From SVQP01 sp045594705 (lineage in GTDB: Bacteria; Bacillota; Clostridia; Oscillospirales; CAG-272): a stretch of DNA of 60,952 bases. Of this stretch, positions 43,165 through 57,100 are shown piece after piece. How positions within the stretch are numbered: position 1 is the first letter of the stretch; the number at the start of each line of letters is the position of its first letter. The translations under genes were made by a program, and so were the position numbers. The notes under the pieces are model-generated. The model was not told the DNA's origin, did not search any database, and was given only the letters and a program-made list of their open reading frames with translations. The stretch is from contig JAZNZB010000040.1 in assembly GCA_045594705.1 (NCBI GenBank), forward strand, positions 1 to 60,952. Direction: 5' to 3'.

Positions 43165-45063
43165 ATGGAAAACATCAGAATTCAAGACGACCTTTATACA
43201 TACGTCAACCAAAAAAAGCTTGACGAGCTGGTCATTCCGGACGACAAGCCCACCGCGGGCGGTTTTTCGGAGCTTGCCGACAGCGTAGAAAAGACCATGA
43301 TGGGCGAATTTGAGGCCCTGACCGAAACCAAGACATATCCCAATGTGCACATGGAAAGAGCCTGCAAGCTCTACGCCATTGCCAAGGACGCTGACCGCAA
43401 GGAAAAGGACGGCATTGCCCCCGCACTCAAGGCGCTGGCGATCCTGGATCAGGTAAACTCGCTTGACGACTTCTCTCGCCTTTACAAGTCCCTCTCTCTC
43501 TCCGGCATTCCCACGCCCATCAATATCGGCGTGGAGGGCGACATGAAGAATACCAAGCAGCACCTGGTCTACATTCAGGGTGCGAGCGTCATTCTGCCCG
43601 ATACCTCCTACTACGCTCCCGAAATGGCTGCGCAGAAGGAGCAGATCATCGGCATCTGGACAAACGTTGCAAAAGCAGTCATGGCACAGACCGACCTTGC
43701 CCCCGAGGCCCAGGAGCAGTACGTAGCCGATACGCTTGCATTTGACGAGATCATTGCAGGTCTGGCGAAATCCCGCGAGGAATGGTCCAGATACGTGGAA
43801 ATGTATAACCCCATGGCCGAGGCAGACGCAGCAGCCATGCTCTCCACCATTGATTTCGGTGCCATCCTTGCAGATCTGTTCGGCCACGTGCCCGCAACCG
43901 TAGTAGTCACCGAGCCTCGCTACTTTGGCGACTTTGCCAAGGTCTTTAACGCCGAGACCCTGACCCTTTACAAGCACTGGGCATACGTCACCGGTCTGCT
44001 CAGCGCCTGCAACTACCTCTCCGAGCAGCTGCGTGACATGGGCGGTGCATACATGCGCGCTCTGATGGGCGTTGCCGTCATGCAGGACATTGACAAGTTT
44101 GCATACAACCTCGCGTCCGGCATGTATTCCGAGCCCGTGGGCATTTACTACGGCGACAAGTACTTCGGAGAGGAAGCAAAGAAGGACATCACCGAGATCG
44201 TATATCAGATCATCGACACCTACAAAAAGCGCATTGAGACCAACGAGATCCTGGGTGAGGAAACCCGCGCAAAGGCAATTTTGAAGCTCTCCACCATGGG
44301 CGTCAAGATGGGTTATCCCGACAAGGTCAGACCCATTTACGAAAAGATGGACTTTGACGAAAACGCGTCTCTCTTTGAGATCGTCACCTCTCTGCGCGCC
44401 ATCCGCGAGCTTGCTTCTTACGAAAAGCTGAACAAGCCCACCGAACCCGAAAACTGGGCAATGCCCGGCCACATGGTCAACGCTTGCTACGATCCCTTTG
44501 TCAACGACATTACCTTCCCCGCTGCCATCCTGCAGGCTCCCTTCTACTCTCTTGCGCAGACCAGAAGTGAGAACCTCGGCGGCATCGGCGCGGTCATCGG
44601 TCACGAGATCTCGCACGCATTTGACTCCAACGGCGCAAAGTGCGACGAGAACGGTAACATCAACAACTGGTGGACCGACGAGGACTTTGCAAGATTTGAT
44701 GCCAAGATCAAGCAAATGATCGAGCAGTTTGACGGCATTGAGCTGCCTTGGGGCAAGGTCAACGGCGCATTCATCGTGTCCGAGAACATGGCGGACAACG
44801 GCGGTATGTCGGTCACCCTTGACATCATGTCCACGACCGAGGGCGCATCCTACGAGGAATACTTCTCCAACTGGGCAAAGGTCTGGTGCGAGAAGGCAAG
44901 ACCCGAATATTTGCAGATGCTGCTGGCAGTTGACGTGCACGGTCCTTGCATCCTGCGTGCCAACATGCCTCCCCGTAACTTCCCCGAGTGGTACGAGACA
45001 TTCGGCGTCACCGAAAACGATCAGATGTACATCGCTCCCGACAAGCGTATTGTGATCTGGTAA
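43165..45063 (+). CDS. pepO: M13 family metallopeptidase (PepO/neprilysin-like)
   Basis: The ATG at 43165 (CAGGAG upstream) gives 632 residues. A long upstream extension has unnatural composition and is rejected. The zinc site is GHEISHAFD (His480, Glu481, His484), with the third ligand Glu in ENMADNGG. The peptide-binding NACYDPFVNDITFPAAILQ and C-terminal RANMPPRNFPEWYETF complete the neprilysin fold. There is no signal peptide, so it probably degrades oligopeptides in the cytoplasm, like lactic acid bacterial PepO. Confidence 0.94.
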   Translation: MENIRIQDDLYTYVNQKKLDELVIPDDKPTAGGFSELADSVEKTMMGEFEALTETKTYPNVHMERACKLYAIAKDADRKEKDGIAPALKALAILDQVNSLDDFSRLYKSLSLSGIPTPINIGVEGDMKNTKQHLVYIQGASVILPDTSYYAPEMAAQKEQIIGIWTNVAKAVMAQTDLAPEAQEQYVADTLAFDEIIAGLAKSREEWSRYVEMYNPMAEADAAAMLSTIDFGAILADLFGHVPATVVVTEPRYFGDFAKVFNAETLTLYKHWAYVTGLLSACNYLSEQLRDMGGAYMRALMGVAVMQDIDKFAYNLASGMYSEPVGIYYGDKYFGEEAKKDITEIVYQIIDTYKKRIETNEILGEETRAKAILKLSTMGVKMGYPDKVRPIYEKMDFDENASLFEIVTSLRAIRELASYEKLNKPTEPENWAMPGHMVNACYDPFVNDITFPAAILQAPFYSLAQTRSENLGGIGAVIGHEISHAFDSNGAKCDENGNINNWWTDEDFARFDAKIKQMIEQFDGIELPWGKVNGAFIVSENMADNGGMSVTLDIMSTTEGASYEEYFSNWAKVWCEKARPEYLQMLLAVDVHGPCILRANMPPRNFPEWYETFGVTENDQMYIAPDKRIVIW

Positions 45064-45079
45064 AAATTGCATATTACAA

Positions 45080-45114
45080 GGGCAGGCGTACCGCAGTACG
45101 CCTGCCCGATTTTT
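45080..45114. terminator. Terminator between M13 peptidase and the giant surface protein
   Basis: GGGCAGGCGTAC and GTACGCCTGCCC form a perfect 12-bp stem around a 4-nt loop. It is followed by GATTTTTC on the plus strand. On the minus strand it is followed only by TTGTAATAT, so it is weaker for the giant gene. Confidence 0.8.
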
Positions 45115-45144
45115 CATTTCACGTGTTTTTTCACGCTATTTTGT

Positions 45145-48100
45145 TCAGAAGATCTTCTTTTTCCCAAACACAATAGCCACTGACAGCATAGCCATCATGA
45201 TCAGTACCGCCACGGAACGCTCTGCAGCCTTGCATCCGGTCTGTTGCTCGGGCTCGGTCTGCTCGGGGGTGTTCTGCTCCGGAGTGGTTTGCTCGGGAAC
45301 GGTCACCTCTTCGGGAGCGGTCGTATCCTCGGGAGTAACGGACTCTTCGGGAGTAGTCACCTCTTCGGGAGTGGTCACTTCTTCAGGGGTAGTCACCTCT
45401 TCGGAGGTGGTCACCTCTTCGGGGGTAGTCACCTCTTCGGGAGTAGTCACCTCTTCGGGGGTGGAAGTCTCTTCTCCGGTCGCGGGGATGATCTCTGTGA
45501 TCTTTTCGCCGCAAACTGAGCAAGTCTTTTCGCGGCAGCCATCCTCTGTTGCGGTAGGCTGCTTAGTGGTAACCCAATCACCAAAGCTGTGTCCAAGTGC
45601 CGCGATCTCGGTCTGAGCGATCAGAACCTCGCCGCAAACCTCGCAATGCTTGCCCTCGGTCTTGCCCTTTTCGGTGCAAGTGGGTGCTACCGCTGCGTCG
45701 ATGACCTCGGTGTGACCCGTTGCCTCGATCTCCTGGGTGTAGCTGTGTCCGCAGACCGTGCAGGTAAAGGTCTTGACACCCTTTTCGGTGCAGGTGGGCT
45801 CGGTGGTAATGACACCCTCTCCGTAGCTGTGGCCAAGTGCGGGAATGACTGTCTGTACAGTCAGCATCTCGTTACAAGCCTCACACTTAACGCCCTCGGT
45901 CAAGCCGGTGGTCGTGCAGGTTGCCGCATATCCGGGAACGGTTACAGTCTCGGCATGCTCACAGGTCGCATCCTGCTCTTGTCCGCATACGTCACAGACT
46001 GCGTCGTCACCGTAGCTGTGTCCGGGTGCGGGGATTTCGGTCTGAGCGATCAGAACCTCACCGCAAACCTCGCAATGCTTGCCCTCGGTCTTGCCCTTTT
46101 CGGTGCAAGTGGGTGCTACTGCCTCGTCGATGACCTCGGTGTGTCCGAGTGCTTCGATCTCCTGGGTGTAGCTGTGTCCGCAGACTGTGCAGGTAAAGGT
46201 CTTGACACCCTTTTCGGTGCAAGTGGGCTCGGTAGTCACCACGCCCTCTCCGTAGCTGTGGCCAAGTGCTGCGATCTCGGTCTGAGCGATCAGAACCTCA
46301 CCGCAAACCTCGCAATGCTTGCCCTCGGTCTTGCCCTTCTCGGTGCATGTGGGTGCTACTGCCTCGTCGATGACCTCGGTGTGACCAAGAGCCTCGATCG
46401 CCTCGGTGTAAGTCTTCCCGCAGCTCTCGCAAGTATAAGTCTTAACGCCTTCCTCGGTGCAGGTGGGTTCAGTGGTAATAACACCATCGTTGTAGCTGTG
46501 GCCAAGTGCGGGAATGACTGTCTGTACAGTCAGCATCTCGTTACAAGCCTCACACTTGACGCCCTCGGTCAAGCCGGTGGTCGTACAGGTTGCCGCATAT
46601 CCGGGAACGGTTACGGTCTCGGCATGCTCACAGGCAGTGTCCTGCTCTTGTCCGCATACGTCACAGACTGCGTCGTCACCGTAGCTGTGGCCAAGTGCGG
46701 GGATATCAGTCTGCGCAACCAAAACCTCGCCGCAAACCTCGCAATGCTTGCCCTCGGTCTTGCCCTTTTCGGTGCAAGTGGGTGCTACTGCCTCATCGAT
46801 AACCTCGGTGTGACCGAGTGCGTCGGTCTCGTCATCAACGTAACTATCATCGCAAACTGTGCATGTGTAGGTGGTATATCCGCCTTCAGTGCAAGTGGGT
46901 GCGGTCACGACTGCTTCGTAGCTGTGGCCGAGTGCCTCGATCGCCTCGGTGTAACTGTGTCCGCAAACCGCACAGGTAAAGGTCTTGACGCCCTTTTCGG
47001 TGCAGGTGGGTTCGGTGGTAATGACACCATCGTTGTAGCTGTGTCCAAGTGCGTCCACCTCGTCGTCTACGTAGCTGTCACCGCAAACGGTGCAGGTATA
47101 GGTCGTGTAGCCATTCTCGGTACAGGTAGGCTCGGTGATCACGCTCTCGTAATCGTGTCCGAGCGGATCTGTGTAGTCATCATCGTAGGATTCTCCGCAA
47201 ACGCTGCAGGTGTAGGTCGTATAGCCATTCTCGGTACAGGTAGGCTCGGTGATCACACTCTCGTAGTCGTGTCCGAGTGCAGCTATGTCCTCCTCGTAAG
47301 AATCACCGCAAACAGGGCAGGTACAGGACCAATGGCCGTCTTCGGTACAGGTAGGCTCGGTGGTGACCACACTTTCGTAGTCGTGTCCGTTGGCAGGAAT
47401 TTCCTCTTGCGCGATCAGTATCTCCCGGCAAAGCTCGCAGTAGCTGCCCTCGGTCAAGCCGGACTCGGTGCAGGTTGCATCCTCGCCCTCCAATATCACA
47501 GGTACGTGCGTGACGTGCTCAAACACGGTCAGCGTGCCATGTACGTATGCGTCAATGACGTAGTTGTCGCTTGCAGAGCCGCCCCAGATAACGATCTCAA
47601 ATTCGCCGAGATCTCCCTCATTCCAGGAAACACTGAGGAGAGGAGCTTCCACCAGCTCATCGCCCTCTACAAGTCCCTCTGCGCGCCAGGTCAGCGTGGG
47701 AATCGTTGCATACTGCTCCACCGTCTGATCCTCTGCGATCAGCGTCAGGCTCTTGGGCGCAATCATCGTCATGACCTCTATGGCAGCAACGTCGTAATAA
47801 TTCTCGTCGCCCAGGACGCGATAGTAAACGGAATAATCACCTGCATTCGTAGCCGTGGGAGACGTGGTGCTCCACTCGCCGTCCTCACCAAGACGGTACT
47901 GCAGGGTACCGCCTGTGGCAACGGCCTCGAACAGCACGTATGCCTGACCGTTGTAGATCATCTCCGCGCTCCCCGCGAATACAAGCGAGGGCATCGCCCT
48001 TCCAATGGACGCGGGCAACATTTCAGGGTCTGTGTCACTGTGGTTCTTGTCGCCCTTGAGGCGGTAGTACACGGTATACGAGCCTGCATTTGTGGCCATG

Positions 48101-51100
48101 GGAATCTCGTTGCTCCAGTTCTCGCCGTCAAGGCTATATTCCATTGTGCCATGCTCGGAAGACCCCGCGCTAACCAGCGCCTGTTCGCTTCCGTTATAAA
48201 TCGGGTTAAGGGGATCCGGAGAAGTCAGCGACGGACGTTCCTTTGCGATCGCAGCCTCAAACGAGCCGCCCGCGTCGTCAAGGTAATTCTCATTACCCAC
48301 AACGCGATAGTATACGGTATACGTGCCGGCATCGGTTGCATAAAGCGCGTCGGTTGTCCATTCGCCGTCCTCACCCAAGCGATACTGCAGGGTACCGCCC
48401 GTGGTGTGGCCGTATGTACCGATCAAGCTCGAGGGAGCTCCGATATAGATCAACCCGGGAGTTGCTGTGGGAGGGGTCACCTCGGGAGCTGCCTTTGCGA
48501 TCCGGACCGTAACGCTCTGCGCTGCTACGTCCTTCACGTTTGCGTCACCTATGACGCGGTAGTATACGGTATACGTGCCTGCATCCCTGACACCCGGAAG
48601 AGTGGGTGACCAGTTCTCGCCATCCAAGCTATACTCAACCGTACCGAAATCGGTAACGGCCTCGCTGACCGGCTCCTGCACCTCACCGCTGTAGACAAGA
48701 CCCTCATTCGGCTGGGGCGCTTGCACGTTCGGAATCGCCTTCATGACTGTGACGAGCAGAGGATATTCGTCAGAGCCCAAGTGATTTTGGTCACCGACCA
48801 GCTTATACCAGATCCAGTACTCGCCTGCCTCGGTCAGCATGGGAACCTCCTCGGTCCACTCGCCGTCCTCGCCCAAGCGATACAGAACGGTACCGTGCTC
48901 GGAATATCCGGCCTCGCCAAACGCCTGTGCCTCACCGTTATAATACAGAAGATCGTTCTTGACAGGCTCGGTCCACTCTGCCGGTGCCTTTGCAATGGTA
49001 AAGTATTCGTTCACGCCGTCAGAGTAATTGCCGATAAAGGTAATTATGATCATTGCCTCGTTTAATTCGCTTGCGTTTATGTTGCCCGAATACTCCACGG
49101 TATAATCCACGCCAAGCGTCAGCGTCAAATCGCCGTCCATAACGGTTACGGCGGGCTCAATGGCGTTGCCCGTGTAGACGTATTCGGATTTGGCATCCTC
49201 CTTGCCCTCCCAATGAATTGTGACGTTGGAAAGATCCAGAGGCTTGGGCGTGATGGTCACGCTCAACTCGGCCTTGACGCCATCCATTTCAAGGAATGCG
49301 ACAAACGTGCCTGCATTTGTGCGATCGCCCACGTATGCGATCTCGGGAGCTTCGGGCAGGTTCTGATACGTGCCCTCGTATATGATCACGGTATTCAAGG
49401 TCACAGCCTTTTCGGTGTAATCAAACGTCAGCTCCTCGGGAGCGACCAGCGTATAAATGATCTTGTGATCCTCGTTGTGCGCGCAGGTTGCACTCAGAAC
49501 GCCGCCCTCTGCACTATAGACCCACGTGTGCTTGACCAGCTGCGTGGGAGCAAGTGCATCGGGATCGTTGGAATAAGACTTGATCATGGCCACGCAGGTT
49601 GCAAAGCCGCCATAGACCTTGTTATCCTCGGTTGCAAATACGGGATACGCGTCCGTGCCGATCTTCTGGCCAAACGCTTCGCCCAAGAGGTACGCCACCT
49701 CACCGCTATTAAACTGCGCCCAGGTCTTGGCGGTGGTGCCGTCAAACGCGTCGGTTTCAGTGTCCGAGAGGTAGTAACAGTTCTCTACGTTTCCATAGTT
49801 GTTGCCAACCACACCGCCGACGTCACCGGTACCGTAGACCGTGCCAACGTTATAGCAGTTCTCTGCAAGGCCGCGATGATGAGCAACCACTCCGCCAACG
49901 CAAGCGACGGCATTGAAATAAGAATCAATCACGCCTACGTTCCTGATAATTGCACCGCTTTCAATCTGCCCGAACAGACCGACGTAGTTCTGCAGGGGAT
50001 TGTTGAAATACAAGCCGCTGAGTGTGTGTCCTTGGCCGTCAAACGTGCCTTCATAGTAAACGTTCTCGTACGATTCATCGCCGTCACGGTCATAGAAATA
50101 ACCGATCGGGAACCACTCTCTGTAGGTGCCCTCGTTCAGGCTGCCGTCGGATGCAAGCACGTTCTCGTTGACCACGATATCCCGGGTCAGAACGGCATTT
50201 TCGCCTTCGTTACCCGCATTGATGTATTCCATGAACCAATACAGCATGCCTGCATTGGAGATTTCGTAATAACCCTTTTCTTGGTTGTAAACTGCAGGCT
50301 CGTATGCGTCGCAAGCCTCGCAGAAGCCGTTCGACTGCTCGCCAAATACGTGCAATTCTTCAATGGTGGCATAAAGCTCGACGTTTGCATAAGTCATTTC
50401 GGTATCGGTGCAAGCCTTGTAGCCCTTGTATACGGTATTCTCACCGTTTGCAAATACGGGATAGGTGTCCGTGCCGATGGTCTGGCCAAAGCCCTCGCCC
50501 AAGAGGAACGCCACCTCACCCGAGGCAAACTGCGCTGCGGTCTTGGAAATGCCCTCACCCGCTGCACCGCAGGTGTCAAGATAGTAGCAGTTCTTTACGG
50601 TACCGCTACCGCTGTTAAGGCCAACCACGCCGCCGACGCCACCGGTACCGTAGACCGTGCCAACGTTATAGCAGTTCTGCACAATGCCGCCATTGTTGCT
50701 GCCAACCACACCGCCGACATTATCGCCATCGACAACCTTACCGGTATTATAGCAATTCTCCACGATGGCACCGCTCGTGTTGTTGTAGCCAACCACGCCG
50801 CCGACGCCTCTGGCACCGAGGACTTTTCCGGTATTGTAGCAGTTCTGCACAATGCCGCCATTGTTGTAGCCAACCACACTGCCAACTTTTTCATTTGACC
50901 AGAAGAAGGAATCGATCACGCCGACGTTCTTGACGGTTGCTCTATTTATCTGCCCGAACAAACCGACGCGTTCCTGTGTTTCGCTGTAGAAATACAAGCC
51001 GCTGACCGTGTGCCCTTGGCCGTCAAACGTGCCCCTATAGTAAACGTCCTGCTCTCCGATCGGGAACCAGGCTCTGAAGGCGAACGAGGTCGGGTTGTCG

Positions 51101-54100
51101 TCAGCCCCGAGCACGTTCTCGTTGACCACGATATCCGCGGTCAGAACTGCATTGGCAGAAGTATTCCCTGCATTGACGTATTCCATGAACCAATACAGCA
51201 TACCTGCATTGGAAATTTCGTAAACTTCGTCATACACCTCGTCACCGTCAAGGTCGTACTTATCGGTGGTCAGGGTTGCGCTCTCATAGCCGTCGCAGCC
51301 AAGGCAGAAGCCGTTTGCATACACGTGCTCGGGAGTGGGCTCGGTGATCTCGGTATTGGAATAGGCGGTCTGCTCGCCTGCCCGGCAGGAAGCATCCCAC
51401 ACGTAAACCTTTGCGCCGCCAAGCACGGGATTCCGATTGAAATTCAGCGTCTGACCCCAGATCTGCTCAGTCTGCTCACCCTGCAACAGGTACGCCACCT
51501 CGCCCGAGGCAAACTGTGCTGCGGTCACGGAAGTTCCCTCGCCCGCTGCACCGCAGGTGTCAAGATAGTAGCAGTTCTTTACGGTACCGCTGTTAAGGCC
51601 AACCACGCCGCCGACATCACTGTTGCCGTTGACCATGCCAACGTTATAGCAATTCTCTACGGTGCCGCTGATATCCATACTATCAACCACGCCGCTCCTA
51701 TTATGACCAACCACACCGCCGATGCCGGAACCGCTCCCGACATTGCCCACGTTGTAGCAATTCTGCACAGTACCCCAGTTTTCGCCAACCACGCCGCCGG
51801 TAAAGGAATAACCGAAAACGACTCCGGCATTATAGCAGTTCTCTACCGTGCCGAAATTGACTCCAACCACGCCACCGACACTCCCGCTTGCATCCAAGTA
51901 AGAATCGATCACGCCTACGTTCTTGACAGTTGCATTTGCATCGATCTTTCCGAACAAGCCGACACCGTCCTGAACATCATTGTACAAATACAAGCCGCTG
52001 ATCGTATGTCCTTGGCCGTCAAACGTGCCCTCGTAGGAAACGTCCTCCTCCCGGTCAACGCCGTCACGGTCATAGAAATAACCGATCGGGAACCACTCTC
52101 TGAAGCGGCTGACGTCGGGCGATGGATTAGCCATTTCCTCAAGCACACCCTCGTTGACCACGATATCCGCAGTCAGGACAGCGGAAAAATCGATCTCGCC
52201 GCCGTTGACGAATTCCATGAACCAATACAGCTGACCTGCATTGGAAATTTCGTAATAGCGCTTTTCCTCGTTATAAACCGGGATCTCGTATGCATCGCAC
52301 TCGGTGCAGAAGCCGTTTTGGTAGTCGTGCGCCAATTCGCTCGGAAGCGGAACGTTTGCACAGCTCATCTCGGCATCCCCGCAAGATGCATAGCCGCGGT
52401 AAACGGTATTTTCACCGTTTGCAAATACGGGATAGGCGTCCGTGCCGATGGTCTGGCCGAACGCGCCACCCAGCATGTATGCTACCTCTCCCGAGGCAAA
52501 CTGTGCCGCGGTCATGGCAAACGTGTCGACGATCTCGTCGGTTTCGGTGTTGCTGTCTGCAAGATAATAGCATTCCTTCACGGTACCATCGTTGTAGCCA
52601 ACCACAACGCCGACATTAGAGTTGCCGCTGACAGCGCCGGTGTTGTGGCAGTTCTCTACGGTGCCGTCGCTGCTGCCAACCACACCGCCGACATAGGAGT
52701 CGCCGTTGACCGTGCCGGTATTGTAGCAATTCTGCATGATGTCAGAATTGCAACCGATGACACCGCCAACGCAGGAGTTGCCGGTGACAGTGCCGGTGTT
52801 GTAGCAGTTCTGCACGGTGCCTGCGTTAGAGCCAACCACACCGCCAACATAAATGTTACCGCTGACCGTACCTGTGTTGTAGCAGTTCTCTACGGTGTCT
52901 GAGTTAGAGCCAACCACACCGCCAACATACCACCCCCCGCTGACAGTACCCGTGTTGTAGCAGTTCTGCACGGTGCCTGCGTTAGAGCCAACCACACCGG
53001 AAACGTAATCATAGCCATAGAAATAAGAATCGATCACGCCTACTTTCTTGACAGTTGCATTTGCATCGATCTTTCCAAACAAGCCGACGTAGCTTTGATG
53101 CGCGTTATTGAAATACAGACCGCTGACCGTATGTCCGTTGCCGTCAAACGTACCGCGGTAGTAAACGTCCTCATCCTCGCCGTCGCCGTCACGGTCATAG
53201 ATATAACCGATCGGGAACCATGCTCTGAAGGTGCTGACGTCGGGCGACGGATTAGCCATTTCCTCAAGCACGCCCTCGTTGACCACGATATCCTCGGTCA
53301 GGACTGCATTGGCAGAAGTATTCCCTGCATTGACGTACTCTGCAAACCAGTAAAGCTGGCCTGCATTGCCGATCTGATATACGCCGTCCACAAGATCTGC
53401 GGGCTGGAATGCATCGCACTCGGTGCAGAAGCCGTTTTGGTACAAGATGTGCGAGAATACGTCATCCTCCTCTGTATTGGAGTATTCGTAAATATAAGTT
53501 TCCTCGGTACAGCCGCCCGTAATATTGCGATACACGATGTTATCCTCGGTTGCAAATACGGGAAGCGCGTCACCGTCCTCGCCAAGCGTCTGGCCAAAGC
53601 CCTCGCCCAGCAGGTACGCCACCTCACCCGAGGCAAACTGTGCTTTGGTTTTTTCTACTGCGCCCGTGGTGGAAGTATATGCCGCATTGGTTACAATTTC
53701 GCCATAATAGCAATTTTTAACGTTACTCGTACTACCATTGGAAGCACGAATCCCTCCTACAGGGTGCATCACGAAGCTTGTTTCACCTTCGCCCACGATC
53801 AGCTCGCAATCGTATGCCCAACAATTGTCAATGACAGAATTGCCGTTGTTGCCTCCCACGGAAGAAATGGTGACCGCCCCTGTGTTGGTATCAGACGCTC
53901 CGGTGATCGTACAGCCTATGGCGTAGCAGTTGGTCAGATTAGCACAGTATCCTGCCACTGCGCCCGCGTTCCAGCCGCTGACTGTAGCATTGATAACACC
54001 CAAATTCTTGATTTGTGTTTGGGATTCATTGCAATATCCAAACAGACCCTGAGAGCCGTTACCGATCGCGGTGAAATTGGAAACGGTATGATTGTTTCCG

Positions 54101-57100
54101 TCAAAAATGCCTGCATATTGTTTTTGAACAGGTGAGCCGTTTGCCTCGGCAATATCATTGTAAAGACCGATGGGATACCATACTCTGTTTTCCAGATCAA
54201 TATGATCCATCAAAATTGCGTTTGCGTCGGTCACTCCATCAATATTAACGAGTCGCGCAAACCAATAAAGCTGACCTGCATTGAAGATTTCATAATAGCC
54301 CTTTTCATTCAACACTGCCGGTTGATATGCTCCGCAGATGCAGAAGCCGTTGAAAGCGAAATCATGCTCGCCGCCCTTGGCACTCTCGTTGTTGGAATAG
54401 AGCGGCTGCAAATTCGGGCAACCTGCTTCGATCAGGTAGACCTTGTCGCCGCCAAGCGTGGGGCTTTGATCCTTGCCCACGGTCTGACCCCAGAAATGCT
54501 CGGGCTGCTCGCCCTGCAAGAAGTACGCCACCTCGCCCGAGGCAAACTGTGCCGCGGTCTTGGCAAACGTGCCGTTGATCTCGTCGGTTTCAGTGTCCGA
54601 GAGGTAGTAGCAGTTCTGCACGTTGGCAGTTTCGAAAAGGTAGCCAATCACGTTTCCAATATCGGTAGCAGTGCCGCTGACGCTGCCCGTGTTGTAGCAG
54701 CTCAAAAGCGTTCCTCTGTGATAACCAGCCACACCGCCGATGTTTCTTGCGCCGTCGCCCGTGGCGGTCACGTCCCCTATATTGTAGCTGTGCTCCACGC
54801 CGCCTTCATTCACGCCCACTACGCCGCCAACATCTTGGTTGCCACTGACACTGCAGGTGTTGTAGCAATGCTGCACAGTGCCGTCATTATGGCCAACCAC
54901 GCCGCCGACATATTGGATACCGTTGACCACACCCACGTTGCAGCAATTCTCAACAGTGCCGTCATTATGGCCAACCACCCCGCCGACGATGTCTTTTGCA
55001 TGGATGTAAGAATCGATCATGCCTACGTTCTTGACAGTTGCATCCGCGCCGGTTTGGCCAAACAAGCCAACGTTGGATGCCGTGGCGTCACTATAATACA
55101 AGCCGCTGACGGTGTGTCCCTGTCCGTCAAACGTGCCGTTATACGGATGGTCGTAACTGCCGATGGGCGTCCATACTCTGAAGTCGCCGACGTTGGGAGA
55201 ATCCTTTGCCATCTCTGCAAGCACATCCTCGTTGATCACGATATCTGCAATCAGAACGGCGTTGTCATTGTTATACTCTTGATATATCGGGTCGCCCATC
55301 GCCTGTGCAAACCAGTAAAGCTGACCTGCATTGGAAATTTCGAAAGCCTTGTCCTTGACGCCGTCACCGTCAAGATCGTACTTGTCGGGGGTCAGGGGTG
55401 CTTCTTGATAACGGCCGCAGGAGCAGAAGCCGTTTGCATCGTTGCCCTCAACCTCAAAGTCGCACACCAAGGGCAGCTTGACGTTGGAATAGACAGACTC
55501 GGAGCAGGTACCGCTGCGATATACGACCAGGCCGTCAAAGCCGGGAAGCGTATCCTCGCCGTAGGTCTGTCGCCAGATCGCGTTTTGGGAATTTACGTAG
55601 TTGGTACCGCCGTTGAGCAGCCACGTCACCTCACCCGAGGCAAACTGTGCTGCGGTCATAGCAGTCGTGCCGTCGATCTCGTCGGTTTCGGTATCCGAGA
55701 GATAGTAGCAGTTCTCTACGGTGCCCCCCCTGTCGTAGCCAACCACGCCGCCGACATCAGAGTTGCCGCTGACAGAGCCGGTGTTGAAGCAGTTCGCTAC
55801 GCTGCCATAATGGAAGCCGGTCACACCGCCGACGTAACTTGTGCCGCTGACAGAGCCCTCATTGTAGCAGTTCTCTACGGTGCCTTCGTTGTAGCCAACC
55901 ACACCGCCGACGTAACTTTTGTCGCCGACAGAGCCCTCATTGTAGCAGTTCAGTATGGTGCCTGCGTTGCTGCCAACCACACCGCCGACGTAACCTGTGC
56001 CGCTGACAGAGCCCTCATTGTAGCAGTTCTCTACTACGTTGTTGTCATAATTGTAGCCAACCACACCGCCGACGTAACTTTTGCCGCCGACAGAGCCCTC
56101 ATTGTAGCAGTTCTGCACGGAGGCCATGTTGTAGCCAACCACGCCACCAACGTAATTGCCTGCTTGGAAGTAAGCGTCGATCACACCTACGTTCCTGATG
56201 ATTGCACCGTTCCTGGTCCGTCCGAACAGACCAACGTAGCTCTGCTCTGTGTTATTGAAATACAGACCGCTGACCGTGTGTCCTTGGCCGTCAAACGTGC
56301 CTTCATAGTAAACGATCTCGTACTCTCCGTCCCCATTACGGTCATAACCATAACCGATCGGGAACCAGGCTCTGAAGCCGCTGACGTCGGGCGTTTCCTT
56401 GGACATTTCTGCAAGCACGCCCTCGTTGACCACAATATCCGCGGTCAGAACAGCGTTTGCTTCATAGGAATAAACGTCATCCGAAATATTGTAGATAGTA
56501 TCCGTTCCCGCAATCTGCGTGCCTGCATTGACGTATTCCATGAACCAATACAGCATGCCTGCATTGGAGATTTCGTAATAGTTCTTTTGCTCGTTATATA
56601 CCGCGGACTCGTAGCCGTTGCCGCAATCCGAGCAGAAGCCGTTTTCGTCGAACGCAGCATGCGTATAATTGGGCTCATTTTCGGTATTGGAATATTCGTA
56701 TGTAAACGTGCTTTCGGTGCAGCCGCCGACAATATTGCGGAACACCTTGTTATTCTCGGTCACCAATACGGGAGATTGGTCACCACTCTCGCCAAGCGTC
56801 TGACCAAACGCAGCGCCCAGGAGGTATGCAACCTCGCCCGATGCAAATTCTGCAGCGGTCTTGGCAGTCGTGCCGTCGATCTCGTCGGTTTCGCTGTCAG
56901 AGAGGTAGTAGCAGCTTTCTACTACGCCGTTGCTCTCGTCCCCGATAATTCCAACCACACCGCCGACAGAGTCCTCTCCGCTGACCGTACCGGTGTTGTA
57001 GCTGCTCTGCACGGTGTCGGCATGGCTGTAGCCCTCCACACCGCCGACATAGTAAGTGCCGCTGACCGTACCGGTGTTGTAGCTGTCCCGCACGGTGCCG

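Noticed and set aside
45589..48609. A 1006-codon plus-strand open frame opposite the Cys repeats
   Set aside because: It mirrors the regular repeats of the giant gene, with no plausible start or domain of its own.
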